Position numbers and translations under genes: made by a program. A DNA stretch of 64,000 nucleotides from Pseudomonadota bacterium (GTDB lineage: Bacteria > Myxococcota_A > UBA796 > UBA9615). The notes under the pieces are model-generated. The model was given only the letters and a program-made list of their open reading frames with translations. It did no database searches and had not been told where the DNA came from. Positions 1-8,677 of this stretch are shown one piece after another. The stretch is from positions 1 to 64,000 of the forward strand of contig JAAESI010000325.1 in NCBI GenBank assembly GCA_024229515.1, in the 5' to 3' direction. The first letter of the stretch is position 1; each line of letters begins with the position of its first letter.

Positions 1-147
1 AGGACCCTCGGGCTGTCGTTGCAGGACGTCGAACCGACGGGGGCGGACTGGATGAACTTCGCGCTCATGAGCATCACCGAGGGCAGCGCCGAGCCCAGGG
101 CTACTACGCCACACCGCCGCCCACGCCCGAGTGCGAAAACGCCCTGA
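1..147 (+). CDS. 3' end of a truncated CDS, product unknown
   Basis: Open frame 1 from the window edge (RTLGLSLQDVEPTGADWMNFALMSITEG...) to TGA at 145-147. A 1-nt change in GGG 99-101 would instead give ...EPRGYYATPPPTPECENALSP ending at 155. Confidence 0.35.
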   Translation, partial: RTLGLSLQDVEPTGADWMNFALMSITEGSAEPRATTPHRRPRPSAKTP

Positions 148-158
148 GCCCCTGACCG

Positions 159-908
159 TCAGGCGAGGATGGAGTAGCCGCCGTCGACCGTGATGGTCTC
201 GCCGTTGATCATCCCGGCCTGCTCCGACGCCAGGAACAGAGCCACGTCGGCGACGTCATCGGGGGTCGCAATTCGCCCCGTGGGGGTCCGCATACGAGCG
301 ATCTCCAGCATCTGCTCGCGGTTGGGGAAGTACTGCAGCGCGGGGGTGTCCACGACGCCGGGGCGGATCGCGTTGACCGTGATGCCGCGCGGTCCCAACT
401 CCATGGCGAAGGCGCGGACCAGGCTCTCCAGCGCCGCCTTGCTCGCGCCGATCGCCCCGTAGTGCTCCAGGGCCCGGAGCGAGCCGGCCGAGGTGAGGGC
501 CAACACGCGTCCGCCGGCCTCCATCGTGGGGGCCAACTGGCGGGTCATCTCCAGAAATGCGCCAGCGTTGACCTGAAGCACGCCCTGCCAGCTCTTGGGG
601 CTGACGTCGGCCAGCGGCTTGAGCACGCCGGTGGCGGCGTTGCTGACGAAGACGTCGACGCCGCCTCCGAGGGCCGCCAGCGCCCCCTCGACGGCCTCGG
701 TGGGGCCGCCCTTGTCGCGCAGGTTGCACTGCACCGGGACCGCCTCCCCGCCGGCGTCACGAACGGCCGCAGACGTCGCCTCCATGCCTTCGTGGCCCAT
801 GAAGTAGGTGAACGCGACCCGCGCCCCCGTACTCGCGAACCGGACCGCCAGCGCGCGCCCGATGGCGCCCGAGCCGCCGGTGATGAAGACCCGCCGCGAC
901 TCGCTCAT
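159..908 (-). CDS. SDR-family NAD(P)-dependent oxidoreductase
   Basis: MSESRRVFITGGSGAIGRALA (TGxxxGIG-like), YGAIGASKAALE (YxxxK), C-terminal INGETITVDGG. Start likely at MSES (908), overlapping the upstream gene's stop. Confidence 0.9.
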   Translation of the reverse strand: MSESRRVFITGGSGAIGRALAVRFASTGARVAFTYFMGHEGMEATSAAVRDAGGEAVPVQCNLRDKGGPTEAVEGALAALGGGVDVFVSNAATGVLKPLADVSPKSWQGVLQVNAGAFLEMTRQLAPTMEAGGRVLALTSAGSLRALEHYGAIGASKAALESLVRAFAMELGPRGITVNAIRPGVVDTPALQYFPNREQMLEIARMRTPTGRIATPDDVADVALFLASEQAGMINGETITVDGGYSILA

Positions 909-2545
909 CACTCCTCCGGATCGGCCGCGCAGCGGAACCCCACGTCCGCGGCCCAATGGTCCATCTCGACGCCCAGTCGGGCCGAGCTGCGAAGCTCCTC
1001 GGGGCCGGTCGAGAACGCGCCCCCCTTGATCACCTTCAGCACGCTCGCGCCCGCCGCCGCGAGGTTGCCGCTGCCGGGGCGCCGGTTCGGCTGGTAGTCG
1101 GAGTTGGTGTATTCCCAGACGTTGCCCGCGAGGTCCACGGGGACCGCGAGATCACCCTCGTCGACGAAGATCCGGCGGGGCTCCGGCGACTGCCCCGGGG
1201 TGCCACAGGGCCCCGTCGCCCAGGCCCCGAACCAGGCGGTGCCGCAGCTCGGAGCGGACGGCCCCGACGCGTACTCCCCGCCGAAGCGGCGGGTCGCCGC
1301 CTCCCACTCGTTCTCGCTCGGGAGCCGCCGGCCCAGCCACTGGCAGTAGCTGTTGGCCTGCAGCCAGGTGACGCCCACGATCGGCTCGCTGGGTTCGTCC
1401 TGGCGGCGTTCGAGGCGCGTGCCCACGCCGGAGCAGACACCCTCGGCGACGCACGTCTCGTAGTCCCCCACCAACACCTCCGTGCGGTCGAGGAAGAACC
1501 GTGGATGGGTCCACCCGAAGCCGGGCCGCTCGTCGAACGGCCCCTCGGCGTCGCCCACGGCGGCCACCCCGGGGGGGATCTCGACCATGCCGTCAGGCAC
1601 GTCCGGGAGCAGGCTGACCAGCCACATCCCCACCGCGATGACCCCGACCACGGCGCCCGCGATCGCGCCCGCCTTGGGGGCCCACGGGGGGAGCTTCGTT
1701 TCGGGGGCGGGAGCCGGGCGGGCGAGCGCGGCAGCGGGAACGGCGTCGTCGTCCCACTCGGGGGCCTCGGACCGCGCCGACGACCGCGTCGGCGGGAGCA
1801 CCCCCATCTGCACCCCCATGAGCGCCCGTTTGAACGCCCGCGCGGTGGGGAACCGCATGTTGGGGTGGGACGACAGCCCCTCGTCGACGGCCTTGCGGAG
1901 GGGGTCTTCCTCGGACTGGCCCGACGTCAGCTGGAAGCCGCCCGTCGCCTCGACCTCGCCCTTCATGGCGGCATCCAGCGTCGCCGCGAGGCCGAAGATG
2001 TCGGTGCTCGGCGAGCAGGTGGCGTGGCTCTTGAGTTCGGGGGCGTCGTACGGGTCCACCCCCATCTTGGTGTCCTTGCGCCGCCGGTGGGTGCGGGAGG
2101 CCACCCCCATGCCCATCAGCCGCGCCCCCCGCGAGGTCAACATGATGTTCTGGGGGGAGACGTCGCCGTGGACCAACCCCGCGTCGTGCAGCTCCTCCAG
2201 CGCTTCGCAGACCTCGATGCCGAGGGTCAGGATCTCCTCGTGGGGCATGGCCCCGTCGTGCAGCCGCTTGCGCAGGGTCGTGCCCTCGACCCAGGGCTCC
2301 ACGACGCAGATCGCCCCCTCCACCGCGAACGACTCGACGATCGGGACGAACACGACGTTGCGGATCTCCGCGCAGTCCTTCTTCAGCTGGCACATGTTGG
2401 CGATGACGCCCTGCTCCTTGGCCAGCCGGGGCTTCACCTGGCGGAAGGCGACGTCGGCGCCATCGGAGATCCGCTTGGCGTGGTAGACGCGCCCGGTCCG
2501 TCCGTCCCCGGCGATCTCCTCCAGTCGGTAGCCCTTGATCTCCAC
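908..2545 (-). CDS. Protein kinase-like (probable pseudokinase) fused via a TM segment to an FGE-sulfatase (SUMF1-type) domain
   Basis: HGDVSPQNIML kinase loop and APE-like DAPEL; C-terminal MVEIPPGVAAVGD...GNVWEYTNSD...VIKGGAFSTG...DVGFRCA typical of FGE-sulfatase domains. Confidence 0.85.
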   Translation of the reverse strand: MEIKGYRLEEIAGDGRTGRVYHAKRISDGADVAFRQVKPRLAKEQGVIANMCQLKKDCAEIRNVVFVPIVESFAVEGAICVVEPWVEGTTLRKRLHDGAMPHEEILTLGIEVCEALEELHDAGLVHGDVSPQNIMLTSRGARLMGMGVASRTHRRRKDTKMGVDPYDAPELKSHATCSPSTDIFGLAATLDAAMKGEVEATGGFQLTSGQSEEDPLRKAVDEGLSSHPNMRFPTARAFKRALMGVQMGVLPPTRSSARSEAPEWDDDAVPAAALARPAPAPETKLPPWAPKAGAIAGAVVGVIAVGMWLVSLLPDVPDGMVEIPPGVAAVGDAEGPFDERPGFGWTHPRFFLDRTEVLVGDYETCVAEGVCSGVGTRLERRQDEPSEPIVGVTWLQANSYCQWLGRRLPSENEWEAATRRFGGEYASGPSAPSCGTAWFGAWATGPCGTPGQSPEPRRIFVDEGDLAVPVDLAGNVWEYTNSDYQPNRRPGSGNLAAAGASVLKVIKGGAFSTGPEELRSSARLGVEMDHWAADVGFRCAADPEE

Positions 2546-4090
2546 TCAGGGCTCCTCACCGACGACCCACGGCGCCGGCGCCGCCCTGGTCGCCCGGAAC
2601 CGCGGCCGCTCGACCGTGAGTTGCCCGACCCGCCCCCCCAGCCCGCCCAGCACCTTGCCGGTGATGAGCAGCCGGGCGCCGCGCTCGAGCTCGGGGCAGT
2701 GGTCCAGCTCGACCACCGCCGGCATCAGCTCGCCGTCGCACGCCCGGGCCGTGACCAGGCTGAAGCCGACGCGGACGTCGCGCTCCACCTCGTGGGTGCA
2801 GGCGTCGCCCTCGAGGCGTGCCTCACAGCCGTCCTTGACCAGGGAGGTCGCCATGTCGTCGACCACCATCGGGAACTCGACGAGGGCACCGACGTGGCTC
2901 CAGGGGTCCTTGCCGAGGGCGACGAGCACGGCCGTATTCGTCTCGGCCTCCTCCTCCGGGGTGTAGGTGCGCTGCCGAGGCTCGGCCTTGGCCTCCATCA
3001 AGACGTTGAACGTGCGCTTGGTGGGGGGACGCGCCCGCACGCCCACCGCGGGGTCCACGACCGCCAGCACGCTGATCTCGTTCTCGCCCTCGTCCAGCGG
3101 CACGACGAGGTCGAAGCTGCCGTCCCGGTTGGTGTCCATCGGCCGGTTCGCGAGGTACAGCTTGGCGTCCGGGGACGTGCGGCCGCGGATCCTCACGTAG
3201 GCCTCGTCGGTCACGACGTCGTCGGAGGCGGGCTCGAACACGTACAGCGGCGTGTCGGGCGCCTTGCCCCGGATCCTGAGGTCCACGAGGGCCCGCACCC
3301 GGCCTTCCTTGGCCGCCTCGATCCGGATCGTGTTGGGCCCCGGCTTGACCTTGGCGTTGACGGTGAACGAGGCGCCGTCTCGCGTGGGCCTCACGGTCTC
3401 GCCGTCGATGGTGATTGAGGACCCCTGCTCGGCGCGGATGCGCAGCGGCATCTCGTCCTCGTACCAGGGGTTCTGCCAGCCCTTGACCGACAGCTGCACC
3501 AGCGGCAGCGGCACGACCACCCCGACGGGCCGCCTCCACTCCCCGCCCGCGCGGTTGGTCACGACGACCGGGAGCCTCCCCATCACGAGCGGCCGAAGCA
3601 CGCCCGCCTCCGCCGGATCCTCGTGCACCTCCACCTCGGCGGCGGGGACGCGGGCCTTCCCGTCGGCCATCGGAACACCATCGAGCACGCCGTGGAACCC
3701 CTCGTCGAAGGTGCAAGCGAGCTCGTAGACGAGGGTCCGCGGATCGGGGCCCCCGACCTCGGTCACCTCGCAGTCTCGACGGAACGACTCTTCGCCGACA
3801 AACACGCGCGCCGCCAGCGCTTCGTCCTCGCCGGTGCGGCGCCGGGTCTCGATGGAGATCTCGTTCCAGCCCGCCTGCAGATCGGCGGTCGAGACCTCGA
3901 CCACGCAGGTCCCCCCCTTCGGCGCGTCGCAGGACGAGCCGCCGACGGTGAAGCTGTTCTTGCCCTCGGTGGCGAACTCGAAGCGGACGAGGCCGGACTC
4001 GGCGACCGCCTGGGTGGACACGCTGGCGGGGCCCGCGGCGCAGCCGGCGAGCATCGAGATCAACGCGAGGAAGTGGAAACGGCGGCGCAC
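2546..4090 (-). CDS. Lipoprotein with bacterial Ig/glucodextranase-B-like repeats
   Basis: Lipobox LISMLAGCAAG; repeated YVRIRGRTSPDAKLYLANRPMDTNRDGSFDLVVPLDEGENEISVLA. Confidence 0.65.
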   Translation of the reverse strand: MRRRFHFLALISMLAGCAAGPASVSTQAVAESGLVRFEFATEGKNSFTVGGSSCDAPKGGTCVVEVSTADLQAGWNEISIETRRRTGEDEALAARVFVGEESFRRDCEVTEVGGPDPRTLVYELACTFDEGFHGVLDGVPMADGKARVPAAEVEVHEDPAEAGVLRPLVMGRLPVVVTNRAGGEWRRPVGVVVPLPLVQLSVKGWQNPWYEDEMPLRIRAEQGSSITIDGETVRPTRDGASFTVNAKVKPGPNTIRIEAAKEGRVRALVDLRIRGKAPDTPLYVFEPASDDVVTDEAYVRIRGRTSPDAKLYLANRPMDTNRDGSFDLVVPLDEGENEISVLAVVDPAVGVRARPPTKRTFNVLMEAKAEPRQRTYTPEEEAETNTAVLVALGKDPWSHVGALVEFPMVVDDMATSLVKDGCEARLEGDACTHEVERDVRVGFSLVTARACDGELMPAVVELDHCPELERGARLLITGKVLGGLGGRVGQLTVERPRFRATRAAPAPWVVGEEP

Positions 4091-4158
4091 GCATCCGCAG
4101 TATCGCAGGCGCGGGGCACGTCCTTCAAACCCCCACCCACTGGTAGGCTCCCTACCTT

Positions 4159-5004
4159 ATGGAAACGACGCCTCCGCCCCCCGCTTCGGTCTGCGCAATT
4201 CACGACGGGGTGCCGTCGGCTGGGACCTGCTCCCACTGCGGCAACTTCGGCTGCGGCGAGTGCCTGGGAACGATGGATGGCGCCATCGTGTGCAAGACCT
4301 GCGTCACCTCCGGCCGGGTCAACCCGGGCCTCACCCCGTGGGATCGCCGCGACGAGCTCGGCTTCATGGGCGCGGTCTGGCAGACCATCAAGGGCGTCTC
4401 GCTTGCTCCCGCCGAGTTCTTCGCGCGCATGTCCGCCACCGGCCGAACCGGCTCGGCGATCGGTTTCCTCGCGCTGATCTCCATCCCTGCCGGCCTCGTC
4501 AATTCGGTCACCGGCTACTTCACGAACCTGGCCCTGGCGCCGATGTTCGAGCCGTTCATCCGCGACGTCTACGGCCCCCCCGGCAACACGCTGAGCGACA
4601 TGGTCGTCGAGTCCATGCAGCCCAACGCTTTCAGCTCGATCCTGGGGCTGTTCCTGTACCCCGGCATCATCGTCGTCTACGCGCTCATCACGGGGCTGCT
4701 GTGCCACCTCGGGTTGATGCTGTGCGGCGGCGCCAAGGAGCCGCTGGAGGCGACAGTCAAGACCACGATCTACGCCTACGCGGTCACCTTCTGGGCCATC
4801 GTCCCGTTGGCCGGATCGCTGTCGTGGTTGTGGCTGCTGGTGGTGCTCGTGTTCGGGCTCAGCACGGTGCACAAGTCCGGCGGATTCAAGGCGACGTTCG
4901 CCGTTCTGTATGCGCCCGTGGGCTGCTGCTGCGCGATCTTCGGAGGCACGTTCCTGCTCGCCTTCGCCGTGGCGGGCCTGGCCGGCAGCTCCGGCGCCTT
5001 CTAG
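4159..5004 (+). CDS. B-box-type zinc-finger plus Yip1-like membrane protein (paralog 1 of 3)
   Basis: CAIHDGVPSAGTCSHCGNFGCGECLG...VCKTC N-terminus, then several TM helices. Confidence 0.75.
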   Translation: METTPPPPASVCAIHDGVPSAGTCSHCGNFGCGECLGTMDGAIVCKTCVTSGRVNPGLTPWDRRDELGFMGAVWQTIKGVSLAPAEFFARMSATGRTGSAIGFLALISIPAGLVNSVTGYFTNLALAPMFEPFIRDVYGPPGNTLSDMVVESMQPNAFSSILGLFLYPGIIVVYALITGLLCHLGLMLCGGAKEPLEATVKTTIYAYAVTFWAIVPLAGSLSWLWLLVVLVFGLSTVHKSGGFKATFAVLYAPVGCCCAIFGGTFLLAFAVAGLAGSSGAF

Positions 5005-5421
5005 GTGAAGCTGGAGCTCGATCGCGAGGTCCCCGTGGCCGACCGCTGGCTGACGGGGGGGCTGGGCGGAGTCGCGTTGGTAGCCCTCGTGGCCGCGACC
5101 CTGTTCCCCTTCCACGCGCTCCCCACGATGTGCGCCTTCAAGCTCGGCACCGGGCACCCCTGCATGGCCTGCGGCATGACCCGGTCGTGGATCCACGTGA
5201 TGCACGGGCACGTCTTCGCCGCCGTTCTGCAGAACCCCCTGGGGACCCTGCTCGCGCTGACCGCCATCGTGAGCGTGGTCTACCTGTCGCTCCGCCAGTT
5301 CCTCCGCCTCCCCGCGGTGCGCCTGCGCACCTCCAGCCGGGAGGCGTGGTGGGTGCGGGGCACGCTGATCGGCATCGTCGTCTTCAACTGGGCCTACGTC
5401 TGGATCGCCGATGTCGCCTGA
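5005..5421 (+). CDS. DUF2752-like membrane protein
   Basis: TMCAFKLGTGHPCMACGMTRSWIHVMHGH motif; GTG start immediately after the preceding stop. Confidence 0.75.
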   Translation: MKLELDREVPVADRWLTGGLGGVALVALVAATLFPFHALPTMCAFKLGTGHPCMACGMTRSWIHVMHGHVFAAVLQNPLGTLLALTAIVSVVYLSLRQFLRLPAVRLRTSSREAWWVRGTLIGIVVFNWAYVWIADVA

Positions 5422-6226
5422 GGCCGGCCCCACCTGCGCGGTCCACGCCGACAAGGCTTCGGTCGGCACCTGCGAGCACTGCGGCACGTTCTCCTGCGGC
5501 GCCTGCCTGGGCTGGATCGGCAACAAGAAGATCTGCGCGACGTGCGTGCGCGAGGGGCGGGTCACCGTCTTCGGCGTGCCGTGGGATCAGCGAGCCGAGC
5601 TCGGCCTCGCGCGGGCGTGGTTCCGCACCGCGACGATGATGTTCGCGCACCCCGTCGAGTTCTTCCGCAAGCTCGACCCCTACGGCCCGCTGGGCGAGGC
5701 GTTCCTCTTCGCCGCGATCTCCGGCGGCATCGTGTCGCTGCTGTTCACGGTGCTCAGTCTGCTCTTCGGCGCGCTGCTGGGGCTCGGCATGCTGTTCGAC
5801 CACGGCCCCGGCATCGGCGGCGCCGAGGGGCTCCTGGCGCTGGTCATCATGCTGGTCAGCATTGGAGGCATGTTCATCGTCATGCCGCCACTGACGCTGC
5901 TGATCGGCAACTGCGTCTGGGCGCTGATCCACCACGGCTCCATGCGGCTGGTGGGCGGCGGCACCGCGGGGCTCGCGGCCACGCTGCGGGTCTGCCTCTT
6001 CGGCTCGGCCTACCAGACCATCCAGTGGATCCCCTGCATCCTGCTGTGCAGTCCGCTGAACCTCGCGACGACGATCTGGTACCTCGTGATGTGGGGCATC
6101 GGGTACACGCAGACCCACGAACAAGACGGCTGGAAGTCGGCCGTCGGCATCATCCTGCCGGGCCTGATGTGCTGCATCAGCTACATCGGCTTCTACGTGA
6201 TCATCATCTTCCTGGACGCCCTATGA
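5411..6226 (+). CDS. B-box-type zinc-finger plus Yip1-like membrane protein (paralog 2 of 3)
   Basis: CAVHADKASVGTCEHCGTFSCGACLGWIGNKKICATC; strong similarity to its neighbours. Confidence 0.8.
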   Translation: MSPEAGPTCAVHADKASVGTCEHCGTFSCGACLGWIGNKKICATCVREGRVTVFGVPWDQRAELGLARAWFRTATMMFAHPVEFFRKLDPYGPLGEAFLFAAISGGIVSLLFTVLSLLFGALLGLGMLFDHGPGIGGAEGLLALVIMLVSIGGMFIVMPPLTLLIGNCVWALIHHGSMRLVGGGTAGLAATLRVCLFGSAYQTIQWIPCILLCSPLNLATTIWYLVMWGIGYTQTHEQDGWKSAVGIILPGLMCCISYIGFYVIIIFLDAL

Positions 6227-6999
6227 GCGACCTCGGCCCGACCTGCGCGCTGCACCCCGATCGTCCCTCGCAGGGGACGTGCGCCCACTGCGGGACCTTC
6301 TCCTGCGGCAGCTGCCTGGGGTGGCTCGGCGGCCGGCAGATCTGCATCACGTGCAAGGACGAAGGGCGTGTCGCCATCTACGGGATCCCGTGGGAGCAGC
6401 GCGACCAACTGGGCTTGTTCACGGCGTGGGCCCGGACCGCGGGCATGCTCTACACGCAGCCGGTTCAGTTCTTCCGCAAGGTCGATCCCTACGGTCCCAT
6501 CGGGGGGGCCGTCCTGTTCGCCGCCATCAGCGGACTCTGGCTGGCCCTGCTGTACCTCACCCTCGTGACCGTGGTGGGGGCGCTGCTGGGGCTCGCGATC
6601 GCCTTCGGGGGCTCCAACTGGGACCCCAGCATCGCCATCGTCGTGGCGATCGTCGGCGTCGTCTACACCATCGTCCCGCCCCTCAGCCTCGTGCTCGGCG
6701 GGTTCATCTGGGGCCTCGTCCACCACGTGGTGATGCTGCTCGCCGGCGGCGCCTCGAAGGGGCTCGGGGCGACGGCGCGGGTGGCCTTGTTCACCAGCCC
6801 GATCCAGCTGTTCCAGTTCGTGCCGTGCCTCAACTACGTCGCGTGGGCGTGGTATCTCCCCGTGATGGGCATCGGCTACACCCAGGTGCATGAGCAGAGC
6901 GGCGGCAAGTCGGCCGCCGGCATCCTCCTCCCCGTGCTCGGCTGCTGCTTCTGCTACATCGGTCTGTACGCGTTCATCTTCGCGGTCGAGGGTCTGTGA
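6223..6999 (+). CDS. B-box-type zinc-finger plus Yip1-like membrane protein (paralog 3 of 3)
   Basis: CALHPDRPSQGTCAHCGTFSCGSCLGWLGGRQICITC; ATGA overlap with the upstream gene. Confidence 0.8.
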   Translation: MSDLGPTCALHPDRPSQGTCAHCGTFSCGSCLGWLGGRQICITCKDEGRVAIYGIPWEQRDQLGLFTAWARTAGMLYTQPVQFFRKVDPYGPIGGAVLFAAISGLWLALLYLTLVTVVGALLGLAIAFGGSNWDPSIAIVVAIVGVVYTIVPPLSLVLGGFIWGLVHHVVMLLAGGASKGLGATARVALFTSPIQLFQFVPCLNYVAWAWYLPVMGIGYTQVHEQSGGKSAAGILLPVLGCCFCYIGLYAFIFAVEGL

Positions 7000-7778
7000 C
7001 AGCGTCGATCCGAATCCTGCCCGGCGGGCGCGCCGAGCACGCTCCTCCGGAAGTCTCCGTCGTGGTCCCGGCCCACGACGAGGCGCGATCGCTCGTGCTC
7101 CTGGCCCACCGGATCCGCGAAGTACTCGAACGGGAATCCTGCAGCTTCGAGGTGGTCGTCGTGGACGACGGAAGCGGCGACGGAAGCGCCGATCTGCTCC
7201 ACAAGCTGCACGCCGAGGATCCCCGCTTCCGGGCGGTCCGGCTGGCCCGCCGCCAGGGCAAGTCGGCGGCGCTCCGGTGCGGGCTTCAGGCCTCCCGCGG
7301 CACCCTCGTGGTGATGATGGACGCCGACCTGCAGGACCTCCCCGAGGAGCTCCCTGTGCTCCTGGGCGTGCTCGGCACGGGGCACTTCGACGTCGTGCAG
7401 GCGTGGCGCTCGGACCGGCAGGATGCGCGCGGCAAGGTCTTCGCTTCGTGGGCGTTCAACGCGCTCTGCTCCGCCTTCTCGGGGGTCCGGTTGCGGGACG
7501 TGAACTGCGGCTTCAAGGCGATGACCCGCGACGCCGCCGACGCCCTCGACCTCGGGGACGACCTCCACCGCTTCATCCCCGTGCTACTGCATCGCCGCGG
7601 CTTCCGCGTGACGGAGATCGCGGTCAAGCACGCCCGCCGCCCCTTCGGACGAAGCAAGTACGGCCCCCTGCGGTACTTCCGCGGCATGGGGGACCTGCTC
7701 ACGGTCGCGCTCCTGGAGCGCGCCGGCACCCCCCAGCGCCCCGTCCGACCCGCCGACGTGGTGGAGCGGATCGGATGA
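6996..7778 (+). CDS. Glycosyltransferase family 2 (polyprenyl-phosphate glycosyltransferase-like)
   Basis: SVVVPAHDEARSLVLLAHRI...VVVDDGSGDGSADLL...MDADLQDLPEELP. Confidence 0.9.
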   Translation: MTASIRILPGGRAEHAPPEVSVVVPAHDEARSLVLLAHRIREVLERESCSFEVVVVDDGSGDGSADLLHKLHAEDPRFRAVRLARRQGKSAALRCGLQASRGTLVVMMDADLQDLPEELPVLLGVLGTGHFDVVQAWRSDRQDARGKVFASWAFNALCSAFSGVRLRDVNCGFKAMTRDAADALDLGDDLHRFIPVLLHRRGFRVTEIAVKHARRPFGRSKYGPLRYFRGMGDLLTVALLERAGTPQRPVRPADVVERIG

Positions 7779-8677
7779 GCCGGCTTCTGCTGTTGCTGGC
7801 CGCCGTAGCGGTCCTGAGCGCCTGCCCCACGGAGCCGGCGGACGACGACGACGCCACCGACGAGCCGACTACGGACCCCGGACCCGACTGCACCGATCGC
7901 CTGGGGCTCGACGCCGAGTGCCCCGCCGCCAGCTGCGCGGCGCTGGTCGAAGCGGTCCCCGGGATCGCCGACGGCGACTACTGGATCGACGCGGGCAGCC
8001 TCACCGAGCCCCCGTTCGTCGTCGCCTGCGACAACAGCAGCGACGGCGGAGGCTGGATCCGCCTGTCCATGGACGACTCCGACGGCATCCTCGCGGTCAG
8101 CCGGGAGATCGACAATCCCTGGACCAAGTGCGACGACGACGCCGCGTTCAACTACGCCCACGTCGCCTCCGAGGACGACGTCTTCGAGGACCACATCCTC
8201 GACGAGAACGACCTGCGGGCCATCCCCATCGGCTACATCCACCCCGACACCGGCGCGGCCTACGACGACTCCCAGATGGCGGCGTTGCGCGCCCTCGTGG
8301 GCGAGCTGCACCCCGGCGTGCGCATGCTCGCGACCGTCGGAGACGACGACGGCGGCGACTGGCAGGACGGGGGCGGGGGCGGCCTCGAGGTCTACGCCAC
8401 GCAGGCCGACGGGACCTGGTTCCTGCTGACGCCGGGCACGGGCGGGGACTGCGGCGGGGGGGTCGACGAGTGGCCGACGCCGGACAGCACCTCCAGCCAC
8501 TACCTGTGGGCGAGCAACCCCGACTTCAGCGTCACGATGGGCGATGTGGGGGAGGACCCGGTCGAGCTGGGGGGACTCCCCGCGGACGCGGTCATCCCCG
8601 CCGTGGTGCAAGCCGCCATCTACACCGGCGGCGGCATCTCCTGGGGCTACAACACGGACGTCTTCCGCGTTCGCTGA
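7775..8677 (+). CDS. Lipoprotein with Asp-rich linker and fibrinogen-like C-terminal module
   Basis: Lipobox AVLSACPTEP, ADDDDATDEPTTD linker, then SDGGGWIRLSMDDSDG...NPWTKCDDD...GGGISWGYNTDVFRVR. Confidence 0.75.
   Translation: MSRLLLLLAAVAVLSACPTEPADDDDATDEPTTDPGPDCTDRLGLDAECPAASCAALVEAVPGIADGDYWIDAGSLTEPPFVVACDNSSDGGGWIRLSMDDSDGILAVSREIDNPWTKCDDDAAFNYAHVASEDDVFEDHILDENDLRAIPIGYIHPDTGAAYDDSQMAALRALVGELHPGVRMLATVGDDDGGDWQDGGGGGLEVYATQADGTWFLLTPGTGGDCGGGVDEWPTPDSTSSHYLWASNPDFSVTMGDVGEDPVELGGLPADAVIPAVVQAAIYTGGGISWGYNTDVFRVR

Noticed and set aside
956-3418. Very long + strand ORF (820 aa) antisense to the kinase and lipoprotein genes
   Set aside because: High-GC antisense artefact: Arg/His/Gly/Pro-rich, no domain motif, and the minus frame contains clear family motifs.
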